From positions 1,426,001-1,490,000 of the forward strand of contig CAXXQT010000009.1 of assembly GCA_963674575.2 (NCBI GenBank): 64,000 nucleotides of DNA. The letters run 5' to 3'. Of the stretch, positions 53,626-62,011 are shown one piece after another. Origin of the DNA: JAAYAY01 sp963674575 (GTDB taxonomy: Bacteria; Planctomycetota; Planctomycetia; Pirellulales; Thermoguttaceae). The first letter of the stretch is position 1, and each line of letters starts with the position of its first letter. The notes below the pieces were generated by a model. That model was not told where the DNA came from and ran no database searches. It worked only from the letters and a program-made list of their open reading frames with translations. The translations under genes were made by a program, and so were the position numbers.

Positions 53626-54805
53626 TGGTCTTCTTGCGGTACTGCGGGCAGGGCAACCGCTCGCCGTTTTTCAGGGCCGACTGGTGGGCGAGGATTCCCG
53701 GCACGGTCATGGAAAGGGCCTCGTAGACGTTGACCAGAGGATCGCGGTCTTCGAGGATGGCCGTGACGAACTCGTCCATGAGCAGCCCGTGAGAACCACC
53801 GTGGCCTCCGCCGGGAACGCCCGGCGGGAGCGGGGGACGCGACAGATCCGGCAGGTCCTTGGCCAGCCCGATGTAGTTGGTCTCGTTGATGCAGCCGCGC
53901 CGTCCGAAGACCCGTCCGCACTCGCCGTAGATCGACTTCATCGACCAAGAGACGGACATGTGGCTGCTGCCTCCTTCGCTGGTCTCGAACAGGGCCACCT
54001 CGGTAGCGAAGGGATTTTGATAGGGGTTGTTCTCGGGCTTGTGGTATTCGAGATGGCCCGGGGTACCGATGCAAGACACGCTTGTGAACCGCTCGCCGGT
54101 CACGCCGACGTAGTAGGCCGTTGCGTGGGTCGGATACCAGAGGGGCGGCAGGCCGCGGCGCCAGTCTTTGTAAGACGGCGTCGGATCCGGTGAAGCGTGG
54201 TAGTGGTGGTAGTTCCCCTCGGAGAGATGGATCTTGCCCAACGCGCCGGCGCGATAGGCCGTCCGCATGGCGTGGCAATCTGCGCGGAAGCAGCTCGTTT
54301 CCATCATCTGGTACTTCATGCCGGTGGTTTCCACGGCTTCCAGCAATCGCTCACCGTCTTCGACCGAGCCGAAGCAGGCCGGCACCGCCGAGCATGCGTG
54401 CTTGCCGTGTTTCATGACCTCGATGCAATGCCGGGCGTGGCTGGGGGCATCGGTGGCGCAAAAGACGGCCTCGATCAAGTCATCCTTGACCAGTTCCTCC
54501 AGTGAAGGATAAGACTTCTCGCAACGGCAAGCCTTCATCAGCCCAACCCGACGGTCAGGAAACAGGTCACTGACCGCGACGACTTCCACGTTGGGATGAT
54601 CCTGGAAGCCGAAGGCCGCCCCGAACTTGCAGTAACCGTAGCCGACGACGCCCACGCGAACCTTGCGATCCGAGACGGGTTGCCAGACCTTCGGTTCGGC
54701 CGCGGTCGCCGGTTCGGCCAACGCCACGCTGGCAAGACCTCCCATTGCGGCGGCAGCAGCGGACTGTCCCAGAAAAGTGCGGCGGTGCATGGAAGCGTCG
54801 GGCAT
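53621..54805 (-). CDS. Gfo/Idh/MocA oxidoreductase with twin-arginine signal (second)
   Basis: A 394-aa protein with a Tat-like signal (HRRTFLGQSAAAAAMGGLAS) and a Rossmann motif VGVVGYGYCKFGAAFG, in which the usual second Gly is replaced. The EKP lysine position reads CSAVPACF, so the normal catalytic Lys appears to be absent; this would make it an atypical family member. YHHYHASPDPTPSYKDW and WYPTHATAYYVGVTGE are in the substrate domain. The ATG at 54805 was preferred over 54790 as the signal is complete in either. Its TAG stop comes from a repeat. Confidence 0.85.
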   Translation of the reverse strand: MPDASMHRRTFLGQSAAAAAMGGLASVALAEPATAAEPKVWQPVSDRKVRVGVVGYGYCKFGAAFGFQDHPNVEVVAVSDLFPDRRVGLMKACRCEKSYPSLEELVKDDLIEAVFCATDAPSHARHCIEVMKHGKHACSAVPACFGSVEDGERLLEAVETTGMKYQMMETSCFRADCHAMRTAYRAGALGKIHLSEGNYHHYHASPDPTPSYKDWRRGLPPLWYPTHATAYYVGVTGERFTSVSCIGTPGHLEYHKPENNPYQNPFATEVALFETSEGGSSHMSVSWSMKSIYGECGRVFGRRGCINETNYIGLAKDLPDLSRPPLPPGVPGGGHGGSHGLLMDEFVTAILEDRDPLVNVYEALSMTVPGILAHQSALKNGERLPCPQYRKKTT

Positions 54806-54947
54806 GGCGGGATTCCTGGCGAGAAAGCGGCGGTAGGAAAGACGAATTGGAACTCTCGCTATTCTGACCAGCGGGGGGGCGGGATTCAATAGCTTGGTTC
54901 GATCGTGTCCTCGCGCGGGAGTTTCTCGGAAAAAGCGAGCAACTTCG

Positions 54948-54975
54948 TTGACAAATACGAAGGACTTCGTATAGA
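54948..54975 (+). promoter_or_regulatory. blaI-like promoter with internal operator palindrome
   Basis: TTGACA at 54948-54953 and TATAGA at 54970-54975 are 16 bases apart. Between and over them lies the perfect palindrome ATACGAAG-GA-CTTCGTAT (54955-54972), a likely repressor site for the BlaI protein encoded 70 bp downstream. BlaI/MecI operators are known to be palindromes that overlap the promoter. Confidence 0.75.
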
Positions 54976-55044
54976 ATCCTGCGTGGGTTGAAATCAGCGG
55001 CGTGAAGTACCGCTCTCGGCAGGCAGTGAAAGGAATAGGAGGCC

Positions 55045-55452
55045 ATGGCGAAACGGACCCCGGCGCGACCGACCGACGCGGAGTTGGAGATCCTCCGCGT
55101 CCTGTGGCAAGAGGGCCCGAGTTCCGTACGCCAGGTGCAAGAGGTTCTGGGGCGCTCTCGCGAGGTGGGATACACGACCGTCCTCAAACTCCTTCAGATC
55201 ATGACGGAGAAGGGGTTCGTGCTGCGCGACGAATCGCAGCGGACGCACATCTACCGCGCCCGGCATCGGCAGGACAAGTTGCAGCGACAGTTGGTCATGG
55301 ACCTGTTGTCGCGGGCTTTCGGCGGATCGGCGGAGAAGCTTGTCGTGCAGGCCCTGTCGGCGAAGAAACTGTCACGAGAGGAACTCGCGGAGATTCAAAG
55401 CGTTCTGGACGAGTTGAGCGGGGATCGGCAAGAGCCGGATGACGAGTCCTGA
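55045..55452 (+). CDS. BlaI/MecI-family transcriptional repressor (second)
   Basis: A 135-aa winged-helix repressor (ELEILRVLWQEGPSSVRQVQ, GYTTVLKLLQIMTEKGFV) with the family C-terminal dimer helix (LSREELAEIQSVLDELSG). AGGAGG lies just upstream of the ATG at 55045. Unlike the copy at 263 it is not followed by an M56 peptidase; the next gene is on the other strand, so it is an orphan in this window. Autoregulation through the palindrome at 54955-54972 is likely. Confidence 0.92.
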   Translation: MAKRTPARPTDAELEILRVLWQEGPSSVRQVQEVLGRSREVGYTTVLKLLQIMTEKGFVLRDESQRTHIYRARHRQDKLQRQLVMDLLSRAFGGSAEKLVVQALSAKKLSREELAEIQSVLDELSGDRQEPDDES

Positions 55453-55484
55453 GCGAGGGCTGTCATCGCGCGCTGCCAACGCTT

Positions 55485-55513
55485 CGAGTCTCGGCTCTGG
55501 AGAGCCAAGCTAC
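55485..55513. repeat. Family A repeat, single arm (copy A6)
   Basis: GAGTCTCGGCTCTGGAGAGC then CAAGCTACG. On the minus strand CGTAGC supplies the TAG stop codon of the radical SAM gene at 55510. Confidence 0.75.
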
Positions 55514-56391
55514 GATCCGTATGCGGCCACTTCTAGCCCCGTCTTCTTCCGCACCAACTCGGCAATCTTCTCGACCCGCTCGTTCGGCAAGGCCGACACA
55601 TAAACCTCTGCCGGCGCCCGGGCGACGGTGTGGATCTGGACGAGCTTGATCCGGCCACCGGATTGGACGATCTCGTTGAGACGATCGCAGTAGGCGGCCA
55701 GTTCGGACTCCGTGGGCTCCTCGTCCTGGATTCGCATAAACAGCGTCTGAATCACGATCGGGCGAACAGAAGCGGCCCAGCGGAGATTGTCCAGGATCTT
55801 CGAGAAGCGGATGGCTGATCGGGCAACGCGGTCGTAGTAGGCTTCCGTGCCGGCATCGAGCTTGGCCCAAATCTCGCCGTTGTTGGCGTCAAGCAGTTCC
55901 AGCCCTCGCTGAACGTGCGGCCGGTGGAACATGGTGGCATTGGTGATGAGCACGATCTTCATGTCGTGCAATTCGTGACGCTGACGAACGTCCGCGCACA
56001 CGGCCACCACGTCTTCGAAGTTGCGGTAGGTCGTGGGCTCGCCGTCGCCGCTCAGGGCAATGTCGTTAAGCCTGCACAGAGGCTCGGGGACGTGGCGGAA
56101 GCGGGGGCCGTCATAGATTCTCCCCGACGTGATCAACTCGACGGCATGCTCCAGTTCATCGCCCAGACGCTGGAGTTCGACAAATTCCCGTTGGCCCATT
56201 TCGATGCGGCTGACCTGGCAGTAGATGCAGTCGAAGTTGCAGACCTTGTCGAGGTTGAGGTTCACCCCGATGGAGACCCCGCCGGCCCGGCGGCTCACGA
56301 CGGGGTAGACGTAGCGGTTCGCTTCGAAGGATCGAGAGTGGTCCGTGAAGTGTTCGCGGGAGGCATTGTTGCTATCGGGTAGATCGGGCAT
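55510..56391 (-). CDS. Radical SAM protein
   Basis: A 293-aa enzyme with the cluster motif CNFDCIYC (Cys51, 55 and 58), followed by ALSGDGEPTTYRNF, which resembles the SAM-binding GGEP region. The C-terminal part (KIVLITNATMFHRPHVQRGL) completes the partial barrel. Relatives are annotated only as radical SAM proteins, so the reaction is unknown. The ATG at 56391 is 36 bp after the small protein upstream on the same strand, and the two may be one unit. The stop is in a repeat. Confidence 0.87.
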   Translation of the reverse strand: MPDLPDSNNASREHFTDHSRSFEANRYVYPVVSRRAGGVSIGVNLNLDKVCNFDCIYCQVSRIEMGQREFVELQRLGDELEHAVELITSGRIYDGPRFRHVPEPLCRLNDIALSGDGEPTTYRNFEDVVAVCADVRQRHELHDMKIVLITNATMFHRPHVQRGLELLDANNGEIWAKLDAGTEAYYDRVARSAIRFSKILDNLRWAASVRPIVIQTLFMRIQDEEPTESELAAYCDRLNEIVQSGGRIKLVQIHTVARAPAEVYVSALPNERVEKIAELVRKKTGLEVAAYGS

Positions 56392-56427
56392 CGCGGGAAA
56401 ACTTGGGGGCGACCGCCTCAACCTGCC

Positions 56428-56700
56428 CTACGCCTTGCGGATGACGGTGAATTCGTCCATGGCCACCGTGGTCAATTCGCCGTCGGGCAGTTCGAGGAGG
56501 ATGCTGTCGCTGAAGACCTTGTCGTCGTGGTTGCGGTGGTGGTGCAAGCCGTGGCGTCGTCGTTCCGTGCGAACGACTTCACCCGAGGTGGTGGTTGTCC
56601 ACGACTTCTGCCCCACCGTCACCGAGTGTTCCACGGCAATACGATCGCCGGGTTTGAGTTGATCGAAACGCGTCACCTGGACACTGGAATTGTCGGACAT
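56428..56700 (-). CDS. Small conserved planctomycete-type protein
   Basis: A 90-aa protein, VTRFDQLKPGDRIAVEHSVT near the start, with a His/Arg-rich middle (RTERRRHGLHHHRNHDD) and LLELPDGELTTVAMDEFTVI at the end; it looks like a small beta-barrel. I have seen the same pattern described only as hypothetical. It lies 36 bp upstream of the radical SAM gene, on the same strand. Confidence 0.65.
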   Translation of the reverse strand: MSDNSSVQVTRFDQLKPGDRIAVEHSVTVGQKSWTTTTSGEVVRTERRRHGLHHHRNHDDKVFSDSILLELPDGELTTVAMDEFTVIRKA

Positions 56701-56837
56701 GAGCTCTCTCCCGGACCGCCGTCCTTTTTTGCGAAGTCGGGCCTTGGGCCGACACCACTTGCCCTGCCCACTATTCTCCCCAAACGGTCGTTTCGGGCAA
56801 GGGCAATCTTGGGGGCGGGTGGCAGCGCCGATCGTTC

Positions 56838-56922
56838 AACCCGCTGCCGAAGGCGAGACCGCTCAACCAGCGTGCTTTGCGGGAATGTATTGCCAAACAC
56901 TCCTCGCCTTCGGTAGCGGGTT
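56838..56922. repeat. 85-bp element with 20-bp inverted ends
   Basis: AACCCGCTGCCGAAGGCGAG and CTCGCCTTCGGTAGCGGGTT are inverted with one mismatch in 20. It is followed at 56950-56982 by a 12-bp perfect hairpin (CGGGCGGCAAGC). The surrounding gap 56701-57042 has no gene. Confidence 0.8.
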
Positions 56923-57042
56923 AAGCGATGTCGCACCAAGAAAAGGGGCCGGGCGGCAAGCGCTCCGCCTGCTTGCCGCCCGAATGCGCCCTCCTGCCCG
57001 TTGAGTCCGTCTAAGGTGGGACGGTGTGATTCCCGGCGGTTC

Positions 57043-57117
57043 GAAAAGCCCGGCTACCGAGGGCGACTCTCCGACGCAAACTACGCTCTTGCTGCCGGGA
57101 AGTGCAGTAGCCGGGCT
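57043..57117. repeat. Family C inverted repeat element (copy C3)
   Basis: GAAAAGCCCGGCTACC at the left and AGTAGCCGGGCT at the right; the inside carries CTCTCCGACGCA, the reverse of the interior of copy C2 at 47508. Confidence 0.85.
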
Positions 57118-57158
57118 GGGTCCTGCTTCCTGAACCCCGAACCCTAACAACTGAGACG

Positions 57159-58163
57159 TCAGACTTCCTTGGCGTCGATCCAGGACATGAGCTTGCGCAA
57201 CTGGCGGCCAACCTCTTCCACTGCGTGCTCGCGCTCCATGCGACGGGTGGCTTTGAAGCCGGGGGCGTTCGCCTTGTTTTCGAGGATCCACTCGCGAGCG
57301 AAGCTGCCGTTCTGGATCTCGGTGAGGATCTTCTTCATCTCGGCCTTGGTCTCGTCCGTGACGAGGCGAGGGCCGCGACTGTAGTCGCCGTACTCGGCCG
57401 TGTTGGAGATGCTGTAGCGCATGTAGTTGAGGCCGCCCTGGTAGATCAGGTCGACGATCAGCTTCACCTCATGGACACACTCGAAGTAGGCCATCTCGGG
57501 CTGATAGCCGGCCTCGACGAGGGTGTCGAAACCCGCCTTGATCAGGGCGCTCAGGCCACCGCAGAGCACGACTTGCTCACCGAAAAGGTCCGTTTCGGTT
57601 TCTTCGGCGAAGGTGGTTTCGATCACGCCACCGCGGGTGCCGCCGATGCCCTTGGCATAGGCCAGACCGATCTGGCGGGCTTCGTCGCCAGCTCCCTCAC
57701 CGAGGGCGATCAGGCAGGGGACGCCGGCGCCGCGGACGTACTCGGCGCGAACGAGATGCCCGGGGCCCTTGGGAGCGACGAGGATCGCACAGACCCCCTT
57801 GGGGAAGTCGAACTGGCCGAAGTGGTAGTTGAAGCCGTGAGAGCAAACGAGGATGTTGCCCGGCGAGAGATTGTCACGAATTTGGGTGCGATAGATCTCG
57901 GCCTGGAGTTCATCGGGAAGGAGGATCGTGATGATGTCGGCCTTCTTGACCGCCTCTTCCGTTGAGAGCGGCTCGAAGCCGTCCTTGACGGCCTGCTCGT
58001 GGTTGGCCGTGCCGGGCAACTCGGCCACGATCACGGTGCAGCCGCTGTCGCGAAGGTTCTGGGCATGGCCGTGCCCCTGGGAACCGTAGCCCAGGATGGC
58101 AATCGTCTTGCCCTTGAGCAGGGAAAGGTCGGCGTCTTTGTCGTAATAAATGGTCGCGGGCAT
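57159..58163 (-). CDS. ilvC: Ketol-acid reductoisomerase
   Basis: A 334-aa class I enzyme of valine, leucine and isoleucine synthesis that isomerises and reduces acetolactate with NADPH. The nucleotide motif is AILGYGSQGHGHAQNLRDSG; the metal-binding part FGEQVVLCGGLSALIKAGFD and the EYGDYSRGPRL segment are conserved. GGGGAG lies seven bases before the ATG at 58163. It follows ilvN after a repeat-filled spacer, and an ilvB gene for the large subunit is not in the window. Confidence 0.95.
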   Translation of the reverse strand: MPATIYYDKDADLSLLKGKTIAILGYGSQGHGHAQNLRDSGCTVIVAELPGTANHEQAVKDGFEPLSTEEAVKKADIITILLPDELQAEIYRTQIRDNLSPGNILVCSHGFNYHFGQFDFPKGVCAILVAPKGPGHLVRAEYVRGAGVPCLIALGEGAGDEARQIGLAYAKGIGGTRGGVIETTFAEETETDLFGEQVVLCGGLSALIKAGFDTLVEAGYQPEMAYFECVHEVKLIVDLIYQGGLNYMRYSISNTAEYGDYSRGPRLVTDETKAEMKKILTEIQNGSFAREWILENKANAPGFKATRRMEREHAVEEVGRQLRKLMSWIDAKEV

Positions 58164-58184
58164 GGGAACTCCCCAGGTTGAAGC

Positions 58185-58320
58185 ACGAAATGCGAATATC
58201 GAAATTCGAAACAAATACAAAATACGAAACTCGAAGCCGTGCAATTTCCGTCATTCGTATTTTGAGAATTCGGATTTGTTTCGTATTTCGGATTTCGAGA
58301 TTCGGATTTCTCCGGTATAG
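58185..58320. repeat. Family E palindromic tract, copy 3 (ilvN-ilvC spacer)
   Basis: Repeated GAAATTCGAAAC, AAATACGAAACTCGAA and inverted TTTCGTATTTCGGATTTCGA units fill the 184-bp spacer. No attenuator, leader peptide or T-box element could be made out. Confidence 0.75.
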
Positions 58321-58347
58321 CAGTCTTTTTGCACACGGGGGGAGAAT

Positions 58348-58842
58348 CTAGTCTGCGGTGGAATGATGATTCCCGCGGACCATGGCGATTCGCCCCGTAC
58401 GCACCAATTCGATAATTCCGAACGGTCGCATCAGCTCGATGAACGACTCGATTTTGCCTTCCTGTCCGGAGATCTCGATCATCACCACGTCGGCCGACAC
58501 GTCCACGATTCGGCCCCGAAAGATACCGGTCAACTCGCAGATCTCGCTCCGCTTGCCGATCGGCGCCTTGACCGTGATGAGCATCAGGTCGCGTTCGACG
58601 TGATCCTTGCCGCTTACGTCGTCGACCCGGACCACGGTGACGATCTTCTCGAGCTGTTTTCGGACCTGTTCCAGAACGGCATCGTCGCCGACGACCACGA
58701 AGGTCATCCGCGACAGTTTGGGATCTTCCGTCTCCCCAACGGCGAGGCTGTCGATGTTGTAGCCGCGCGAGGCGAGCATACCGGAAATATGCGACAGCAC
58801 TCCCGGAACGTTGTGAACCAGAGCCGAAACCACATGCCTCAT
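58348..58842 (-). CDS. ilvN: Acetolactate synthase, small (regulatory) subunit
   Basis: A 164-aa ACT-domain subunit that gives valine feedback inhibition and activates the catalytic subunit. The ACT domain starts at residue 3 (HVVSALVHNVPGVLSHISGM) and a second ACT-like part begins near residue 85 (RDLMLITVKAPIGKRSEICE). The ATG at 58842 fits the family start. ilvC follows in the same direction. It could equally be named ilvH. Confidence 0.94.
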   Translation of the reverse strand: MRHVVSALVHNVPGVLSHISGMLASRGYNIDSLAVGETEDPKLSRMTFVVVGDDAVLEQVRKQLEKIVTVVRVDDVSGKDHVERDLMLITVKAPIGKRSEICELTGIFRGRIVDVSADVVMIEISGQEGKIESFIELMRPFGIIELVRTGRIAMVRGNHHSTAD

Positions 58843-58979
58843 AATGAGGGTCTCCACAAGAAAGCGAAACTGCCATGATAGCCCGCGTTTTTTGATCAGA
58901 CAAGGGGCCAAAGGGAAGGTTCGCGTGGCCCAGGAGGGGGGCGTGGACGGCGTCCGGTTCTTTCCGTTCCGTACATTGG

Positions 58980-58997
58980 AGGGACGAATTCGTCCCT
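58980..58997. repeat. Perfect 18-bp palindrome
   Basis: AGGGACGAATTCGTCCCT lies in the 317-bp gap 58843-59159 between divergent genes. It may be an operator. Nothing else was seen in the gap. Confidence 0.75.
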
Positions 58998-59159
58998 GTT
59001 TACTAGGCGACGGAGAGATACTTTTTTGCTGAGGCGAAACAAGAGCCTTGGGAAGGGGTTTTATCCGGCAATGTTGCCGTCGCCTGCACTCTCCCGTCCC
59101 GTTGCTGCCAGAAGTCCCTGGCGGTCTCTCATCTAAGGGTACAGAAACGAGGAACAGTC

Positions 59160-59747
59160 ATGAGAAAACTCGGAATGGTCGTCCTGGTCCCACTCTTCTT
59201 GGGAGCCTTGTTGATTTCAGAAGGGTGGACCCAACCGCCAGGCTTCAGCGGCGGACGTGGCGGTCGTGAGGGCGGAATGCGAGGAGCTCCCCCCTCCCCC
59301 CTGATGGATGCCCTTGATACGGACAAAGATGGCGAACTCTCGGCCGAGGAAATCGCCAACGCCGCCACAGCCCTCAAGACCCTGGACAAGGACGGCAACG
59401 GCAAGCTTACCGAGGACGAACTTCGTCCCCAAATGGGTGGTCCTGGAGAGGGTGGCCCCGGAAGAGGCGGCCCCGGAGGTTTCGGACGAGACGACCAGAC
59501 CAATTCCATGGCCCAACAAATGGTGAACCGGCTGTTGACACAGCTTGACAAGAATGGCGACGGAATGCTGTCCAAAGAGGAGATTCCCCCACGGATGCTA
59601 GCCCAATTGGCTCGGGGCGATACGAATCAGGACGGCTATCTCAGTGAGGACGAATTGCTCGTGCTGGCCGAACAGCAAGCTTCGCGAAACCAACAGCAGC
59701 GTGGGCGTCGCGGTGGAAGCGGCCAAAGTTCACGACGTGGCTTCTGA
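59160..59747 (+). CDS. Exported EF-hand calcium-binding protein
   Basis: A 195-aa protein with a signal peptide (residues about 1-24) and four EF-hand loops at 53-64 (DTDKDGELSAEE), 76-87 (DKDGNGKLTEDE), 130-141 (DKNGDGMLSKEE) and 154-165 (DTNQDGYLSEDE). All keep Asp at position 1 and Glu at 12. The linkers are Gly-rich (GEGGPGRGGPGGFG) and the tail Arg/Gly/Gln-rich. It probably binds calcium outside the cytoplasm. Confidence 0.88.
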   Translation: MRKLGMVVLVPLFLGALLISEGWTQPPGFSGGRGGREGGMRGAPPSPLMDALDTDKDGELSAEEIANAATALKTLDKDGNGKLTEDELRPQMGGPGEGGPGRGGPGGFGRDDQTNSMAQQMVNRLLTQLDKNGDGMLSKEEIPPRMLAQLARGDTNQDGYLSEDELLVLAEQQASRNQQQRGRRGGSGQSSRRGF

Positions 59748-59762
59748 CACAACGAGTCGTGA

Positions 59763-61040
59763 CTAGCACGCTCCTGGCTCACGCCGCCCTCGCTGGCGGA
59801 TGGCCCACAAGCCCCAGACGAGGGCGGGAACTGTCGAGAGCGCGGCCATCCAGCAAAGCACGTCGGCAATCGCGATTGACCAATCCAAGGCGGCGCCCAC
59901 CAGGGCGGCGCTGATCGCACTGGCGAGGGAGAAGAAGCCGAACTCAGCGGCGAGCACGCGGCCTCGCACGGCCGCGGGCGCCTGCTGAAGGATCAACTGG
60001 GTTGAGAACACCCATAACTGCCCATTGCCCAATCCGACCAGGAAAGAACCGAGGAGAACCAAGGTCAGGTTCGAAAGCCAACTGACGATGATCAGCCCGG
60101 CGGCGGCCAGGACATAGCTCATCAAGATGGCCAGATGCATCCGTCCGGGACGATCGCCTGTGACGATACGTGCCGTTAGAGGACCAATGCCGGTGCCCAG
60201 GCCCATGACGGCAAACAGGATGCCCACGCTCAGGCTGCCGTCGCTTCCCAGGGTAAAAATACTTTTGGAGATTGCGACCAGAATGACCTGAAAGGAGGCC
60301 CCGAAAAAGAGCATCAACATCGCTTTCTGAACGACGATCAGCAACAGGCCCAGGCCTTCGAACACAACGCGAAACCCGGCCGCAGTCTCGGCCAGGACGC
60401 GTCGCACGGATCGCTCGCCGTGCCGGGGACTCGGCGTCCTATTCGGTTGGACCTGAAAGATGAAGGCTGCCGAAATCACGAAGGTTGCCGAATCGACAAC
60501 ATAGGCGGTCCAGATTCCCATGGTTCCGGCAACGAGTCCGCCCGCCCCGGCGCCCACCGCCAGCATGACCGACCAGGTCGCCGACGAGATAGCATTGGCC
60601 GTTCCCACGGCACGGTCTTCCACGACGTCGGGCAGGATGGCCGTCCGTGCCGTGAAATAGAAACCGCTGATCCCCGTTTGAAGGGCCGTCAACGTGTAGA
60701 GCAGCCAGACCATGCTGGGATCGCGAACCGTCAGGAACCCGAGGACGGTCACGGACCGAACGACGTCGGCCCAGAAGAGGATCCACTTCCGATTGAAGCG
60801 GTCGGCAACGATCCCGGCGAAGGGGCTCGCCAGAAACGGCGCCAGCATGCGCACCACGAACAGAGCGCCCACCGCGAATCCCGATTCGGTCAACTTGGCC
60901 ACCAGGGCCGCCGAGGCGATGAGGTTGAACCAGTGGCCGAAGAGGCTGACGATCTGTCCAAACCAGATGAGCCGGAAGTTTGCGTTGCCCCGCACCAGTT
61001 CAGCGTATCCGATAGGGCGAACTTCGTGGGGGGCAGTCAA
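59763..61040 (-). CDS. MFS transporter, exporter-like
   Basis: A 425-aa protein with twelve predicted helices and an MFS motif A-like loop FAGIVADRFNRKWILFWAD after helix 2. It fits the MFS_3/enterobactin exporter-like group, commonly multidrug exporters. The start is TTG at 61040, with AGGA about nine bases before; no ATG in frame is nearer. It is convergent with the EF-hand gene. Confidence 0.85.
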   Translation of the reverse strand: MTAPHEVRPIGYAELVRGNANFRLIWFGQIVSLFGHWFNLIASAALVAKLTESGFAVGALFVVRMLAPFLASPFAGIVADRFNRKWILFWADVVRSVTVLGFLTVRDPSMVWLLYTLTALQTGISGFYFTARTAILPDVVEDRAVGTANAISSATWSVMLAVGAGAGGLVAGTMGIWTAYVVDSATFVISAAFIFQVQPNRTPSPRHGERSVRRVLAETAAGFRVVFEGLGLLLIVVQKAMLMLFFGASFQVILVAISKSIFTLGSDGSLSVGILFAVMGLGTGIGPLTARIVTGDRPGRMHLAILMSYVLAAAGLIIVSWLSNLTLVLLGSFLVGLGNGQLWVFSTQLILQQAPAAVRGRVLAAEFGFFSLASAISAALVGAALDWSIAIADVLCWMAALSTVPALVWGLWAIRQRGRREPGAC

Positions 61041-61108
61041 GCGGTCATATCCTGGCAGGGCGGCGACGGGGACAAGAATTCAGAATAACCTGCAGGTTTG
61101 GACGTCAC

Positions 61109-61178
61109 AACCCGGCTTAGCTATGAGCGGTTTTGGCTCGACGTGGGGGAGCCGGGCTGAATCACAATAGCCGGGCTC
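61109..61178. repeat. Family C elements, tandem or composite copy C4
   Basis: AACCCGGCTTAGCTATGAGC and GGAGCCGGGCTGAATCACAA are followed by ATAGCCGGGCTCTTGAA; half elements recur near 61226 (GCTAGCCCGGCTC). The gap between the MFS and DUF1569 genes is made of these. Confidence 0.7.
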
Positions 61179-61263
61179 TTGAATCGCCCACCTCCCATCT
61201 CGCAGCCTGATCGTGGAGGTTGCGGAGCTAGCCCGGCTCTTGCGTTCCATTCCCAGCAACTTC

Positions 61264-61338
61264 AAAAGCCCGGCTGCAGATCTGCCGGTCCCTGTCGCTA
61301 CGACGTTTTTTGAGAACCCAACGGTAGCAGCCGGGCTG
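61264..61338. repeat. Family C inverted repeat element (copy C5)
   Basis: AAAAGCCCGGCTGCAGATCT at the left and GTAGCAGCCGGGCTG at the right. It abuts the stop codon of the DUF1569 gene at 61341. Confidence 0.82.
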
Positions 61339-61340
61339 AA

Positions 61341-61823
61341 TCAGAACTGCAGGAAGCTCAGGTGCAACTCCGCGTGCATCAGGTTCAACCGAATGCGGTC
61401 GTCGTCGCTCAAGGGGCCGAAGGCGGGGCTGTCGAATGCGGCGGGCTCGCGACGTTGCAGGCGTCCCAAGGCCAGCCTCAAACGCTCGGCGGCCTCTTCG
61501 GTCGGCATAGCTTCCATGCCGTAGGTGCCTTCCGGGACACGCGGGATTCGCACGCCCGCGGGCATGCCCTCCTTCATGTATTTCTTGAGTTGCCGGCGAA
61601 GGAAGAAGCGGACCAGCCATGGCACGGGTTTCATGGGGTAGCCCGCGTAGCCGTATTCGATCCAGGCCGCCACATGGCCGAGGATCTGGCCAGGTGTCCA
61701 GGCTCCCAGGGGCCGAATCTGCCCGGCCTTGTCGGCCTCGACGACCCGGTCAACCTCCTCCAGAAGCTCTTCAAGGGTTTCAAAATGCAGGGTGCGGCGC
61801 TCGGTGGATAGGGATTCGCTCAC
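61341..61823 (-). CDS. DUF1569 (DinB-like fold) protein
   Basis: A 160-aa helical-bundle protein. LGAWTPGQILGHVAAWIEYG, and the C-terminal MHAELHLSFLQF with a His, are characteristic of DUF1569, whose fold resembles DinB metal-binding proteins. No function is known. A GTG at 61823 is the start, with GGGAG just upstream. It has no coupled gene. Confidence 0.8.
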   Translation of the reverse strand: MSESLSTERRTLHFETLEELLEEVDRVVEADKAGQIRPLGAWTPGQILGHVAAWIEYGYAGYPMKPVPWLVRFFLRRQLKKYMKEGMPAGVRIPRVPEGTYGMEAMPTEEAAERLRLALGRLQRREPAAFDSPAFGPLSDDDRIRLNLMHAELHLSFLQF

Positions 61824-62011
61824 CGAAGGATCTCCCGAAAAAGCCAGTCGAACGGTAGGTGAAGCGGCCCCCCGAAGGGCCGCACGCGCCTCTTTCCCGT
61901 TCCTTGCTCGCCCCGAATAATTCCGGCGTTACCCAATGCGCTGGTTTACCCGAAGCGGCCTGAGCCTGCAAGCCAGGCCTGTTAGTTTCGCGTTACGGAG
62001 AATCCTTGCTG

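Noticed and set aside
58164..58347. Attenuator or T-box upstream of ilvC
   Set aside because: The spacer is made of family E palindromes found also next to unrelated genes; no leader peptide or T-box motif was found.
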